Part shown: positions 1 to 7,909 of the stretch, in pieces
Position numbering within the stretch: the first letter of the stretch is position 1
Layout: every line of letters starts with the position of its first letter
Origin: Myxococcales bacterium
GTDB taxonomy: Bacteria; Myxococcota_A; UBA796; SXON01
NCBI GenBank assembly: GCA_009692605.1
Contig: SHYV01000021.1
Location: 1-33,267 of the forward strand
DNA: 33,267 nucleotides
Reading direction: 5' to 3'
Program-made: the position numbers and the translations under genes
The notes under the pieces: generated by a model
Databases searched by the model: none
What the model was told of the DNA's origin: nothing
What the model saw: only the letters and a program-made list of their open reading frames with translations

Positions 1-357
1 GCGGGCTTTCCGATGATGCCGAACGTCGTTGGAGATGTCGCCACGCGCCGGCAGTCGATGGTCTACACCCTACTTACGGTCATCACCACGCTGGCTCCGG
101 TGCCCCTCGGCCTCCTGAGCCCACTCTACGGGGTGGCCGCTCTCGCGCTGGGTGGCTGGTTCCTCGGGGCGGTCGCGCGGTCGATGGTCGCCGACGACCC
201 CAGGCTGGACTGGCGGGTCTTCAAGGTCTCCATCGGGTACCTCACACTGCTCTTCGTGGCGATGCTGCTGGACCTTTTGACGGGCGCCATCGCCGGCCCG
301 TTCGCCGAGCCCTATTCCCTGCTGATCTACGGGCTGAACTGGTCACCCGTGTTATGA
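1..357 (+). CDS. ctaB: Protoheme IX farnesyltransferase, C-terminal part (5' end outside window)
   Basis: This is the C-terminal 118 residues of a heme O synthase, the UbiA-type membrane prenyltransferase that adds farnesyl to heme B on the way to heme A. The frame is open from base 1 and reads AGFPMMPNVVGDVATRR, the conserved stretch late in CtaB/CyoE. Three hydrophobic segments follow. The first in-frame ATG at 13 is internal to that motif, so the true start lies upstream of the window. The stop codon overlaps a possible ATG of the next gene (ATGA at 354-357). Its position ahead of the oxidase subunit genes matches the Bacillus ctaB-ctaCDEF order and supports a role in making heme for the oxidase encoded next. 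Confidence 0.9.
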   Translation, partial: AGFPMMPNVVGDVATRRQSMVYTLLTVITTLAPVPLGLLSPLYGVAALALGGWFLGAVARSMVADDPRLDWRVFKVSIGYLTLLFVAMLLDLLTGAIAGPFAEPYSLLIYGLNWSPVL

Positions 358-431
358 ACCGGCCCGGTTTTCAGCCGTCCGTCGTTTGGCTGACCCTCTC
401 TACCGTCCCTGCCTTGCCGAGGTTCCTGAGA

Positions 432-1433
432 ATGCTCGTCCCCCGTTTCTTCTTCGCCAGGCTGGTCCCGTTGATCGGGCTCTGCCTGTTAGCCGGCTGC
501 GGCGGCAGCACCATGAGCACCTTCGAGGGTCACTCCGACCTTACGAAGGAGATTCTGGACATCTACGGTGTCATCTTCTGGATTGACCTCGCGCTGTTCC
601 TTCTGGTGCAGGGAATCCTGATCGTGGCAGTGGTGAAGTTCCGTGCGACCGGAAAGGAGACGACGCTGCCCGAACAGGTCCACGGCAACCTGCCCATGGA
701 GATTGGGTGGACCGTGGCCCCCGTCGTCTTGCTGGTGATCATCACCGTCCCGACCGTGAGCTTGATCTTCGAGTCGCAGGCGCAGGCCAAGGACGATGCC
801 CTGGTCGTGAACGCCGTGGGCAAGCAGTGGTGGTTCCAGTTCGGGTACCCCGAGTACGACTTCGAGACCGCCAACGAGATGCACGTCCCGCTCGGCCGGC
901 AGGTGGACGTTCGGCTGCAGAGCGACAACGTCATCCACGCATTCTGGGCCCCGCAGATCGCCGCGAAGCGCGACATGATGCCCGGGCGCGTGAACCACAT
1001 CACGTTCACGGCCGACAAGGTCGGGGAATACATGGGGCAATGCGCGGAATACTGCGCAGATAGCCACGCGTTGATGAAGTTCCGCATCTTTGTGGACACG
1101 GCGGAAGACTTCGACAAGTGGGCGAAGCATCAGGCGTCGGCGCAAGCCGAACCTGTGGCCGCGTCCGCTGGCTTCCAGGCGTTTCAGGGGGCGACTTGCG
1201 TTGCCTGCCACGCTATCGAGGGCACCAGCTCCCAGTCTCGGATCGGTCCTGATTTGACTCACGTCGGCTCCCGGGGCCTGATCGCCTCGGGCATCCTTGA
1301 GAACAATGAGGCGAACCTTCGCCTCTGGCTCAAGGATCCGGCGGCGATCAAGCCGGGGTCCAAGATGCCGAACCTGAACCTCACGGACGAGCAGATCAAC
1401 ACGATCGTGCCCTTCCTCTCCTCTCTTAAGTAG
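432..1433 (+). CDS. ctaC: Cytochrome c oxidase subunit II with fused cytochrome c domain (caa3 type)
   Basis: This subunit carries the CuA electron-entry site and a covalently attached cytochrome c. From the ATG at 432 the protein has 333 residues. It starts with a lipoprotein signal (LCLLAGC, modified Cys at about 23), followed by two TM helices. A periplasmic cupredoxin domain has QWWFQFGYPEYDF and the CuA ligand set CAEYCADSHALM (C204, C208, H212, M215). A class I cytochrome c domain has CVACH at 256-260 and a late Met in SKMPNLNL. An in-frame ATG at 354 overlaps the ctaB stop as ATGA and would add 26 residues. I prefer 432 because GAGG lies 9 bases upstream and it gives a normal short lipoprotein n-region. 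The CuA-cytochrome c fusion marks the oxidase as caa3 type. Confidence 0.93.
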   Translation: MLVPRFFFARLVPLIGLCLLAGCGGSTMSTFEGHSDLTKEILDIYGVIFWIDLALFLLVQGILIVAVVKFRATGKETTLPEQVHGNLPMEIGWTVAPVVLLVIITVPTVSLIFESQAQAKDDALVVNAVGKQWWFQFGYPEYDFETANEMHVPLGRQVDVRLQSDNVIHAFWAPQIAAKRDMMPGRVNHITFTADKVGEYMGQCAEYCADSHALMKFRIFVDTAEDFDKWAKHQASAQAEPVAASAGFQAFQGATCVACHAIEGTSSQSRIGPDLTHVGSRGLIASGILENNEANLRLWLKDPAAIKPGSKMPNLNLTDEQINTIVPFLSSLK

Positions 1434-1459
1434 TCCCACCTAGTAGCGAGCGAGCGCAC

Positions 1460-3343
1460 ATGGCCACCCCCGCACACGCCGACCCCGCCGTCCACCCCGC
1501 CAGCACCGCCGCGGGCTCCGAGAACCAGAGCTACGGCGCATGGTTGCTCTCGTGGATCATGACGTCCGACCACAAGCGCATCGGCATTCTTTACGGGCTC
1601 TCCGCGCTCTTCTTCTTCGTCCTTGGGGGCATTGAGGCGCTGATCATTCGTACGCAGCTGGCCCGCCCAGGCCTGCACGTGGTGGACCCCGCGACGTACA
1701 ACGCGCTGTTCACGATGCATGGCACCACCATGATCTTCCTTGGGGTGATGCCTTTCTCAGCGGCGTTCTTCAATTACCTAGTGCCCCTGCAGATCGGCGC
1801 GCGCGACGTCATCTTTCCGCGCCTGAACGCGTTCAGCTTCTGGCTGTTCCTGTGTGGCGGGATCATCCTGAACGTGCCCTTCGTGCTCACGCCGTTCGTG
1901 GACATGCGGGTCATTCCCGATGGTGGGTGGTTCGGCTACGCCACGCTGACCGAGAAGGAGTACAGTCCTGGCGCGTCGATTGACTTCTGGGTCTGCGGCC
2001 TGCAGATCCTCGGTATCGCCTCGATGGCGGCCGGTTTCAACTTCATCGTCACGATTTTCAACCTGCGCGCCCCCGGAATGACGCTCCTGCGCATGCCGGT
2101 GTTCACGTGGATGACCCTGGTCGTCCAGTTTCTGGTCGTGTTGTCTTTCCCGTGCATCACGATCGCGTTGGTCCTGCTTCTGTTCGACCGGCAGTTCGGC
2201 ACGCATTTCTACATCCCCGAGGGCGGCGGCGACCCGTTGCTGTGGCAGCACCTTTTCTGGCTGTTCGGGCACCCCGAGGTGTACATCCTGATCCTGCCGG
2301 CGATGGGGATCGTCTCGGAGGTTCTTCCGACCTTCTCCCGGAAGCCGCTCTTCGGCGCGCCGTTCGTCATCTTCTCGGGGATCACGATCGGGCTGCTCGG
2401 GTTCGGCGTGTGGTCGCACCACATGTTCACCACCGGCCTCGGGGCAGCGGCTGACGCGTCGTTCGCGGTCACGACCATGCTGATCGCCATCCCCACCGGC
2501 GTGAAGATCTTCAACTGGCTCGCGACGATCTGGGGTGGACAGCTTCGGCTGACGACCGCGATGTTGTTCGCGCTCGGCTTCGTCTGCATGTTCACCATGG
2601 GCGGGCTCTCGGGCATCATGCATGCCTCCCCTCCGGTCGACTTGCAGCAGCAGGACAGCTACTTCGTTGTAGCTCACTTCCACTACGTACTGTTCGGCGG
2701 GGCGGTCTTCGGGTTGCTTGCCGGCATTTACTACTGGTTCCCCAAGATGAGCGGGCGGTTCTTGTCCGAGTCCTGGGGCCGGGTGATCTTCGGTCTGGTG
2801 TTCGTCGGCTTCAATACGACGTTCTTCCCGATGCACATCGTCGGAGCCGCCGGTATGCCTCGCCGGATCTTCACCTACGAGGCCGGGCTTGGTTGGGAGA
2901 TCCCCAACATGATTGAGACGGCGGGCGCCTTCATCATCGCGTTCGGCGTGCTGTTCTTCATCATCGATTTGATCCGGTGCATGATGGCGAAAGAGATGAC
3001 CGCCGGCCCGAACCCCTGGGACGCGTCGAGCCTCGAGTGGGTGTGCGATTCCCCGCCCAAGGTGCACAACTTTGACATCACGCCGGTGGTGTACAGCGAT
3101 CGACCGGTCTTCGACAAGACCCACGGGCTGGGTCCCGGGTACTCGCTCCCGGTTGGCCATGAGCACATCCACATTCCGCCGCCGTCCCTCCGACCGCTGT
3201 TTCTGGCCATCGCGGTGGCGTGGTTTTTGGCCTCTTGGCTGATCGCCGGACAGGCGATGATGTTGGGCGTTGTCTCTGCGCTGCTCGCTACTGCGTTCAT
3301 GCTCTACTCCTGCTTCTCCTGGTTCCTCGAGCCCGGGCACTAG
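1460..3343 (+). CDS. ctaD: Cytochrome c oxidase subunit I
   Basis: This is the catalytic heme a / heme a3-CuB subunit of an aa3-type oxidase, which reduces O2 and pumps protons. The 627 residues include the expected ligands: H87 in MHGTTM (low-spin heme a), H271 and Y275 in HPEVY (CuB and the cross-linked Tyr), H320/H321 in HHMF (CuB), and H406/H408 in HFHY (heme a3 and heme a). The spacing from HH to HFH is 86, as in mitochondrial subunit I. The protein exceeds the usual ~540 residues because of a C-terminal extension. That extension has a charged loop and two hydrophobic segments (about 577-620), as in the 622-residue CtaD of Bacillus caa3 oxidases. It starts 26 bases after ctaC. Confidence 0.97.
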   Translation: MATPAHADPAVHPASTAAGSENQSYGAWLLSWIMTSDHKRIGILYGLSALFFFVLGGIEALIIRTQLARPGLHVVDPATYNALFTMHGTTMIFLGVMPFSAAFFNYLVPLQIGARDVIFPRLNAFSFWLFLCGGIILNVPFVLTPFVDMRVIPDGGWFGYATLTEKEYSPGASIDFWVCGLQILGIASMAAGFNFIVTIFNLRAPGMTLLRMPVFTWMTLVVQFLVVLSFPCITIALVLLLFDRQFGTHFYIPEGGGDPLLWQHLFWLFGHPEVYILILPAMGIVSEVLPTFSRKPLFGAPFVIFSGITIGLLGFGVWSHHMFTTGLGAAADASFAVTTMLIAIPTGVKIFNWLATIWGGQLRLTTAMLFALGFVCMFTMGGLSGIMHASPPVDLQQQDSYFVVAHFHYVLFGGAVFGLLAGIYYWFPKMSGRFLSESWGRVIFGLVFVGFNTTFFPMHIVGAAGMPRRIFTYEAGLGWEIPNMIETAGAFIIAFGVLFFIIDLIRCMMAKEMTAGPNPWDASSLEWVCDSPPKVHNFDITPVVYSDRPVFDKTHGLGPGYSLPVGHEHIHIPPPSLRPLFLAIAVAWFLASWLIAGQAMMLGVVSALLATAFMLYSCFSWFLEPGH

Positions 3344-3384
3344 GCCCTTCGGCTTTCGTCTCTGGCTGCGGCCCCGCCCCCCGG

Positions 3385-3431
3385 CCCCCCGTTCCCGGCC
3401 CCCGTTCCCGCCCCCCGGCCCCCCGTTCCCG
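3385..3431 (+). repeat. C-rich tandem repeat between ctaD and ctaE
   Basis: The ctaD-ctaE gap contains three copies of a unit close to CCCCCGTTCCCG, at about 3385-3397, 3399-3410 and 3419-3431. They sit inside an almost pure C/G tract running from about 3371 to 3444. The complementary strand therefore carries many closely spaced runs of three to six G. No gene fits here, and the tract ends a few bases before the GGAG that precedes the ctaE start. Whether it forms a quadruplex or affects expression is unknown. Confidence 0.75.
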
Positions 3432-3454
3432 CCCCCCGCCCCCTGGAGCGCCGC

Positions 3455-4078
3455 GTGTCTACTGCCACCGCTGACCTCACGTCCCCACACGGACATGAGC
3501 CCGCCCCCGAGTACTCCGTCACCGGTGTGCCGGCCTACAAGCTCGCGATGTGGACCTTTCTCGGGTCTGACTGTTTCTTCTTCGGGTCGCTGATTGGCAC
3601 CTACATGTCGTGTCGCGGGAAGAGCCTGAACGGCCCTTACCCTCTCGATGTGTTCGAGGCAGCGGTCACCTCGTTGTCCACCTTCGACTTGTTGTTGTCG
3701 TCGTTGTTCATGGTGCTCGCGGTACACTACGCGAAGCTTCGGGACATCCCGAAGTTCACGTTCTGGACGGTCCTCACCATGATCGGTGGCGCGATTTTTC
3801 TTAGCTTCCAAGCCTATGAGTTCACAAGCTTCGTGCACGAGGGCCTGACCCTCCAGTCGAACCTGTTCGGGGCCACGTTTTTTGTGCTGACTGGGTTCCA
3901 CGGCGCGCACGTCGCGATCGGGGTGTTGCTGCTCGGCTCCCTGCTGTGGTCCGTCCGTGGCGGCCACGTGGTGGACGCCGGCATCACGACAGAGGTGATC
4001 GGGCTGTACTGGCACTTCGTCGACATTGTGTGGATCCTCATCTTCACCCTCGTCTACCTGCTTGAGTTCACGTCATGA
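3455..4078 (+). CDS. ctaE: Cytochrome c oxidase subunit III
   Basis: This is the membrane subunit III of the heme-copper oxidase, which has no metal centres and stabilises subunit I. The 207-residue protein has five predicted TM helices, the short five-helix form common in caa3 oxidases. It contains FLGSDCFFFGSLIGTYM in the first helix and the conserved FHGAHVAIGV motif in the fourth region. The start is a GTG at 3455, chosen because GGAG (3445-3448) lies 6 bases upstream and the preceding C-rich tract is non-coding. The stop overlaps the next ATG as ATGA (4075-4078), so translation of the next gene is probably coupled. Confidence 0.93.
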   Translation: MSTATADLTSPHGHEPAPEYSVTGVPAYKLAMWTFLGSDCFFFGSLIGTYMSCRGKSLNGPYPLDVFEAAVTSLSTFDLLLSSLFMVLAVHYAKLRDIPKFTFWTVLTMIGGAIFLSFQAYEFTSFVHEGLTLQSNLFGATFFVLTGFHGAHVAIGVLLLGSLLWSVRGGHVVDAGITTEVIGLYWHFVDIVWILIFTLVYLLEFTS

Positions 4079-4962
4079 GCGAGCCAACGGCCCCCGGCCA
4101 TGCCCATCACAACCCCATCCCCGGCTATCTGGCGGTGTTCGCCTTTCTGGTCGCGGTTACCGCCTTCGAGCTGCTGCCTTTGTTCGGGTTGCTGGACATC
4201 CCGGCGCCGTTGCTGCTGTTCTTGTCGGCGGTGAAGTTCACCGTGGTCGTGTTGTTCTTCATGCACCTCCATGGCGACAAGGCGATCAACAACCGGTTGT
4301 TCTTCGTCCCATTGTTCATGGCCACCGGCAGCGTCGGCGTCTTGATGGCGCTGTTCGGTACATGGTCGCTCCAATGGCCGGTCCGGTCACACCACGATGA
4401 AGTCACCGGCGTGAGGACGGAGGTCCGCGACAGCGACGAGATCGTCGCGCGCTACCGCGGGCGCTGGACGGACGCTTGCAACTCGTGGGTCAAGAGCGCC
4501 GCCACGGGCAACGTCTACTGCTCTTCGCCTTGGGTTGGCTATTCCAATCAGCCCGCCTACGACGCATTGAAGGTCGTGGCTGCGCCGCCGGACCCCGCGT
4601 TCGACGGGTGGGACGCCAAGTCGGCCGAGGACAAGAAGGCCGTGATGATGGTCAAGGGCAAGGAAGTCTACGACAGCAAGTGCGCCGCGTGCCATCAGGC
4701 CACGGGGTTGGGACTCGCCGGTACCTTCCCGCCCCTTGCGGGTGACCCGGTCGCCAACGGCGATGTCACCGAGCACATCACGATCATCCTGAAGGGGCTC
4801 AGCGGCAAGGAGATCAACGGGGTCAGCTACGCCGTTCCGATGCAGGCCTGGGCTTCGTTGCTGAACGATCAGGAGGTCGCGTCTGTCGTTACCTACGAGC
4901 GTGCCAGTTGGGGCAACTCTGGGGGGCCCGCCGAGCCCGCTCAGGTGGCCGCGCTGCGTTAG
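4075..4962 (+). CDS. ctaF: Cytochrome c oxidase subunit IV fused to a class I cytochrome c
   Basis: The protein has 295 residues. Residues 1-105 look like a prokaryotic oxidase subunit IV (CtaF type): a His-rich N-terminus, three TM helices at about 18-38, 44-64 and 75-98, and FFMHLHGDK in the second loop. After a 90-residue linker containing Cys135 and Cys149 there is a cytochrome c domain. It has KCAACH at 202-207 (heme Cys203, Cys206, axial His207) and the likely Met ligand M256 in YAVPMQAW. Usual CtaF proteins are about 110 residues, so the cytochrome domain is an addition. With the one on subunit II, the complex would carry two tethered cytochrome c domains. ATG 4075 overlaps the ctaE stop. 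Confidence 0.85.
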   Translation: MSEPTAPGHAHHNPIPGYLAVFAFLVAVTAFELLPLFGLLDIPAPLLLFLSAVKFTVVVLFFMHLHGDKAINNRLFFVPLFMATGSVGVLMALFGTWSLQWPVRSHHDEVTGVRTEVRDSDEIVARYRGRWTDACNSWVKSAATGNVYCSSPWVGYSNQPAYDALKVVAAPPDPAFDGWDAKSAEDKKAVMMVKGKEVYDSKCAACHQATGLGLAGTFPPLAGDPVANGDVTEHITIILKGLSGKEINGVSYAVPMQAWASLLNDQEVASVVTYERASWGNSGGPAEPAQVAALR

Positions 4963-4971
4963 GCGACGGCG

Positions 4972-5925
4972 GTGCTCCTCAAGGGTGCTCTCCTGCTGCT
5001 GCTCGCCGTCTCATCGGCCTACGCCCACACCGGCGTGGTCATGCCGTGGGACAGCTCTGAGTTCGACTACTCGACGGCGCCGCCGGAGGCGTGGAAGGTG
5101 CTTGACCTTCACGTGACGGTGCTGCTCGGGGTGCTGCTCTTCTGCCTGCTCTACCATCAGGCGGTCACCACCTGGCGGGTGCGACACGGTTGGTCGGATG
5201 TACCCATTTCGCGTTGGCGGCAGGGGGCGTTCTACCTCGGCCAGATCGTCCTGCTGCTCAGCTTGAACGGGCCGGTTCACCACCTGTCGGACAATTACCT
5301 GTTCACAGCCCACATGGTGCAGCACCTGATGATGAACCTCATCTGGGCACCGTTGACCGTGCTCGGGTTGCCTGAATGGCTGGTAGAGGCCGCGCTGAGC
5401 GTGGGGTGGCTGCGAAAGGTGTCTGATTTTCTGGGCCGGCTACCTGTCAAGTTTCTGGTTTACAACGGGGCGTTGTTCTTCTGGCACGTCCCGTACATGT
5501 ACGATCTGGCGATCCGGAACCACAACATGCACATCGTCGAGCACATCATGTTCATGGTGACGTCGGTGATCGCCTGGTTCGGGCTGCTGTGCACAGCGCC
5601 TAGCGTACCCAAGCCGCACCGCTTCGCGCAGCTGCTTTACCTGTTCGCGATGACGCTCCCGATGAAGCTGCTCGGCGCGATCATCACCCTCTCTACGACG
5701 CTCATTTACCAAGGCTATGTAGGCGCTCCTCGCATCTGGGGCATCACGCCGTTGTTCGATCAGCGCTACGGTGGTTTGTTGATGTGGGTTCCGGGCGGGT
5801 TTGTGCTTTGGAGCTGCATGATCTACGTCTTCTCACAGTGGCTGAAGGAGGAGCGGGCCGCCCAGGCCGTGGAGGCCGCTGCTCACGCCTTGGCTCAGGG
5901 AGCCGGGGGGTCGGTGCGCGGGTGA
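4972..5925 (+). CDS. ctaG: CtaG-type cytochrome c oxidase assembly protein (caa3 family)
   Basis: This is a membrane protein of the caa3_CtaG family (Bacillus CtaG type, unrelated to the Cox11-type CtaG), needed to make active caa3 oxidase. The 317 residues start at a GTG with a clear signal-like segment (MLLKGALLLLLAVSSAYA, then HTGVV). About seven TM segments follow, with His-rich family motifs: HMVQHLMMNLIWAPL near residue 110, and FFWHVPYMYDLAI followed by HNMHIVEHIMF near residues 165-195. These His clusters could bind copper, but that is inferred. The gene lies 9 bases after the subunit IV fusion, and its stop overlaps the next start as GTGA (5922-5925). Confidence 0.9.
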   Translation: MLLKGALLLLLAVSSAYAHTGVVMPWDSSEFDYSTAPPEAWKVLDLHVTVLLGVLLFCLLYHQAVTTWRVRHGWSDVPISRWRQGAFYLGQIVLLLSLNGPVHHLSDNYLFTAHMVQHLMMNLIWAPLTVLGLPEWLVEAALSVGWLRKVSDFLGRLPVKFLVYNGALFFWHVPYMYDLAIRNHNMHIVEHIMFMVTSVIAWFGLLCTAPSVPKPHRFAQLLYLFAMTLPMKLLGAIITLSTTLIYQGYVGAPRIWGITPLFDQRYGGLLMWVPGGFVLWSCMIYVFSQWLKEERAAQAVEAAAHALAQGAGGSVRG

Positions 5926-6401
5926 GCTGGCTCCTGTATTTCGCGTGCGCCGGTCCGCCCGTCGCGCCCGGTGCTGTCGCGCCCGGTGCTGTCGCGCCCG
6001 GTGCTGTCGCGCCTGCTCCGGAGGTCTCAACGTTGGGCGACCGATACAGGTTGACCTGGTCCACCGACGTTTCGCCCATCCCGTTCAACGCCCTGTTCGC
6101 GGTGCGGACGGTGCTGCGAGATCGGTCGGGCGCCCCGATCCCGGACGGATCGGTGGTGGTGGATGCCTCGATGCCGCAGCATGGGCACGGCATGCCGACC
6201 CGCCCTATCGCCAGGCCCGGGGTGTGCTCCCCCAAGTTGGAGCCGGGGGCAGCGGCCAGCTCGACCCTGGACTGCACCCATCCTGACGGCGTCTACGTCA
6301 GCGAGGGGATGAAGTTCCACATGGCCGGTGAGTGGGTCCTTCACTTCGTAGTGTCCGGGCCGCTCGGCCCCGACACCGCAGATGCGCACTACACGCTTTG
6401 A
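5922..6401 (+). CDS. YtkA-like domain protein, exported
   Basis: This is a 159-residue protein of unknown function whose second half resembles the YtkA-like / FixH-like beta-sandwich fold. It has DASMPQHGHGMPTRP near residue 85, then VYVSEGMKFHMAGEWVLHF and a short C-terminal strand. The His/Met-rich stretch could bind copper, but no copper role is shown by the sequence. The start is a GTG overlapping the ctaG stop (GTGA). It gives a short hydrophobic N-terminus (VSWLLYFACAGPP) that may be a weak lipoprotein signal with Cys9. A low-complexity APGAV linker follows. An in-frame extension upstream to 5784 exists but lies inside ctaG. Its place right after ctaG suggests a link to oxidase biogenesis or copper handling. 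Confidence 0.72.
   Translation: MSWLLYFACAGPPVAPGAVAPGAVAPGAVAPAPEVSTLGDRYRLTWSTDVSPIPFNALFAVRTVLRDRSGAPIPDGSVVVDASMPQHGHGMPTRPIARPGVCSPKLEPGAAASSTLDCTHPDGVYVSEGMKFHMAGEWVLHFVVSGPLGPDTADAHYTL
5961..6005 (+). repeat. 15-bp tandem repeat, three perfect copies
   Basis: The unit GTCGCGCCCGGTGCT occurs three times without change, followed by a partial copy (GTCGCGCC). It encodes a V-A-P-G-A repeat in the linker between the N-terminal hydrophobic segment and the YtkA-like domain. Copy number may vary between strains because each unit is a multiple of three bases. Confidence 0.95.
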
Positions 6402-7557
6402 GCCGCTGGCTCTCTCGCTCCTGCTTGGTTGTGGCGACAGCACGCTCTCCCAGAAGGAGCTGGCCGTCGTGCTCTCGATGTCACCCATTCCGCCTCCGCC
6501 CGGCTCGCCCACCAACCGGTACGCCGAGGCCCCCGCTGCTGCGGCGCTGGGGAAAGACCTGTTCTTTGACAAGGGCCTGTCGGGCGATGGGTCCACCGCC
6601 TGTTCGACGTGCCATGACCCTGCGCGCCACTTCACGGACGGCGAGAGGGTGCACACCGGGCTGGGTGTGGGGAGCCGGAATGTCCCGACGATCGAGACGG
6701 CGGCTTGGCAGACCTGGTTCTTCTGGGATGGCCGCGCCGACTCGGCCTGGGCGCAAGCCACTGGACCGATCCGGAACCCGCTTGAGATGGGGGGCAGCGC
6801 GGAGGGCGTTCGCGCGCGGGTGATTGACGCGCACGGTGTGGCATGGGCGTCGGCCTTTGGGCCCGTGCCCGACGACCCCATGGTCACCCTCGCGCTCGCC
6901 GGTAAGGCGATTGAGGCGTTCGAGCGCACGATCTCTCCGGGGCGATCCCGGTTCGATGTGTTCGTAGAGGAGCTGCGGACGCAGGGCGGCTCGTCCGTCC
7001 TGACCGAGGCTGAGCAGCATGGCCTGGAGGTCTTTCTGGACAGCGGATGCACGAATTGCCACAGCGGCCCTCTGTTCTCGGACATGGGCTTCCACAACAT
7101 CGGGGTGCCTCAAGTCCCCAAGGGCGGCATGGACATCGGCAGGGCGCTCGGCGCGACGCGCGTCCAAGAAGACCCGTACAACTGCCTAGGCACGTACTCC
7201 GACGTTGCGGTCACGCCCCCGAACGCCCTGACCGCGACCGATGCCCCGGGCCCGAAGCCTTGCCCCGAGCTGCGGTTCCTCGACGCCTCGTTCGATGACT
7301 GGCCGCTCGCGTTCAAGACGCCGACCTTGAGAAATGTCGCCCTGACCGCGCCGTATATGCACGACGGGTCGATCGCGACCCTACGCGGGGTGGTAGAGCT
7401 CTACAACGAGCTCCCCGGCACGCCGCTCATTGGCCACCGCGAGTTGACGTTGGTGCCGTTGCACCTGACCGGCAGGGAGAGCGACGCTCTTGTCGCCTTT
7501 CTTGCCACGCTTACCGAGGAGGACGGGTTAGACAGCTCAGCCGGAGCTGCTCCATGA
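6382..7557 (+). CDS. Di-heme cytochrome c peroxidase / MauG-family lipoprotein
   Basis: This is a 391-residue periplasmic di-heme protein of the bacterial cytochrome c peroxidase / MauG family, which uses two c-hemes for peroxide reduction or substrate oxidation. It begins with a lipoprotein signal (LALSLLLGC, lipid Cys at about 17). The first heme site is CSTCH at 74-78, followed by the family stretch FFWDGRADSAW. The second heme site is CTNCH at 223-227. The usual ending follows (TLRNVALTAPYMHDGS, then LRGVVELYN). The ATG at 6382 overlaps the previous gene by 20 bases and the stop overlaps the next ATG, so the group is probably one operon. Peroxidase versus MauG/MbnH-type protein modification cannot be decided from sequence alone. 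Confidence 0.88.
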   Translation: MRTTRFEPLALSLLLGCGDSTLSQKELAVVLSMSPIPPPPGSPTNRYAEAPAAAALGKDLFFDKGLSGDGSTACSTCHDPARHFTDGERVHTGLGVGSRNVPTIETAAWQTWFFWDGRADSAWAQATGPIRNPLEMGGSAEGVRARVIDAHGVAWASAFGPVPDDPMVTLALAGKAIEAFERTISPGRSRFDVFVEELRTQGGSSVLTEAEQHGLEVFLDSGCTNCHSGPLFSDMGFHNIGVPQVPKGGMDIGRALGATRVQEDPYNCLGTYSDVAVTPPNALTATDAPGPKPCPELRFLDASFDDWPLAFKTPTLRNVALTAPYMHDGSIATLRGVVELYNELPGTPLIGHRELTLVPLHLTGRESDALVAFLATLTEEDGLDSSAGAAP

Positions 7558-7904
7558 TCCTGTTTGCCCTGCTGGGCTGCGTAACTGCCCAGAATTTCTC
7601 GGATAAGTCGGTAGCCGTCATTTGCGCCCGCCTTGAGGAGTGCGATAAGGGCAGCTTTGAGGCCTTCTACAGCGATGCGAACGACTGTCGGAACTCCACT
7701 CTGGAAGACTCTCGCGAATTGTTGGATTGTTATGCCGAAAATTGCGATTTCGACGCCGGCGCGGCCAGCGAGTGCCTCGCGATCACCCGGGCGGCGAGCT
7801 GCGAGGACTACAGCAGCGGGGCATACGTTCAGGATTGTGAGGAGATCTACACCGACTGCGACGAGTCCTCGTTGACCGAGTGTCTGCTAAGCTCGGTGTT
7901 CTGA
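7554..7904 (+). CDS. Cys-rich lipoprotein, first of a tandem pair
   Basis: This is a 116-residue protein that I cannot assign to a named family. A very short lipoprotein signal (MILFALLGC) is followed by ten cysteines spaced C-x5-C-x14-C-x13-C-x4-C-x9-C-x8-C-x11-C-x6-C-x7-C. The next gene has exactly the same spacing. The rest is rich in Asp and Glu, so the protein is acidic. An even number of Cys at fixed spacing in an exported protein suggests five disulfides. Metal binding is possible but unproven. There is no CXXCH, so it does not carry c-type heme. The ATG overlaps the stop of the di-heme gene (ATGA). Confidence 0.78.
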   Translation: MILFALLGCVTAQNFSDKSVAVICARLEECDKGSFEAFYSDANDCRNSTLEDSRELLDCYAENCDFDAGAASECLAITRAASCEDYSSGAYVQDCEEIYTDCDESSLTECLLSSVF

Positions 7905-7909
7905 CCTCG

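Noticed and set aside
3344-3454. Short coding sequence in the C-rich gap between ctaD and ctaE
   Set aside because: Translations are Pro/Arg or Gly repeats produced by the base composition; no ribosome site.
1778-4015. Open frame of 745 codons on the minus strand opposite ctaD and ctaE
   Set aside because: Product is rich in Arg, Glu, His and Gln with no motif, and the opposite strand holds clear oxidase subunits; long antisense frames are expected in GC-rich DNA.
5784-5921. N-terminal extension of the YtkA-like gene by 46 codons
   Set aside because: Lies entirely inside ctaG; the GTG overlapping the ctaG stop gives a sensible exported protein.
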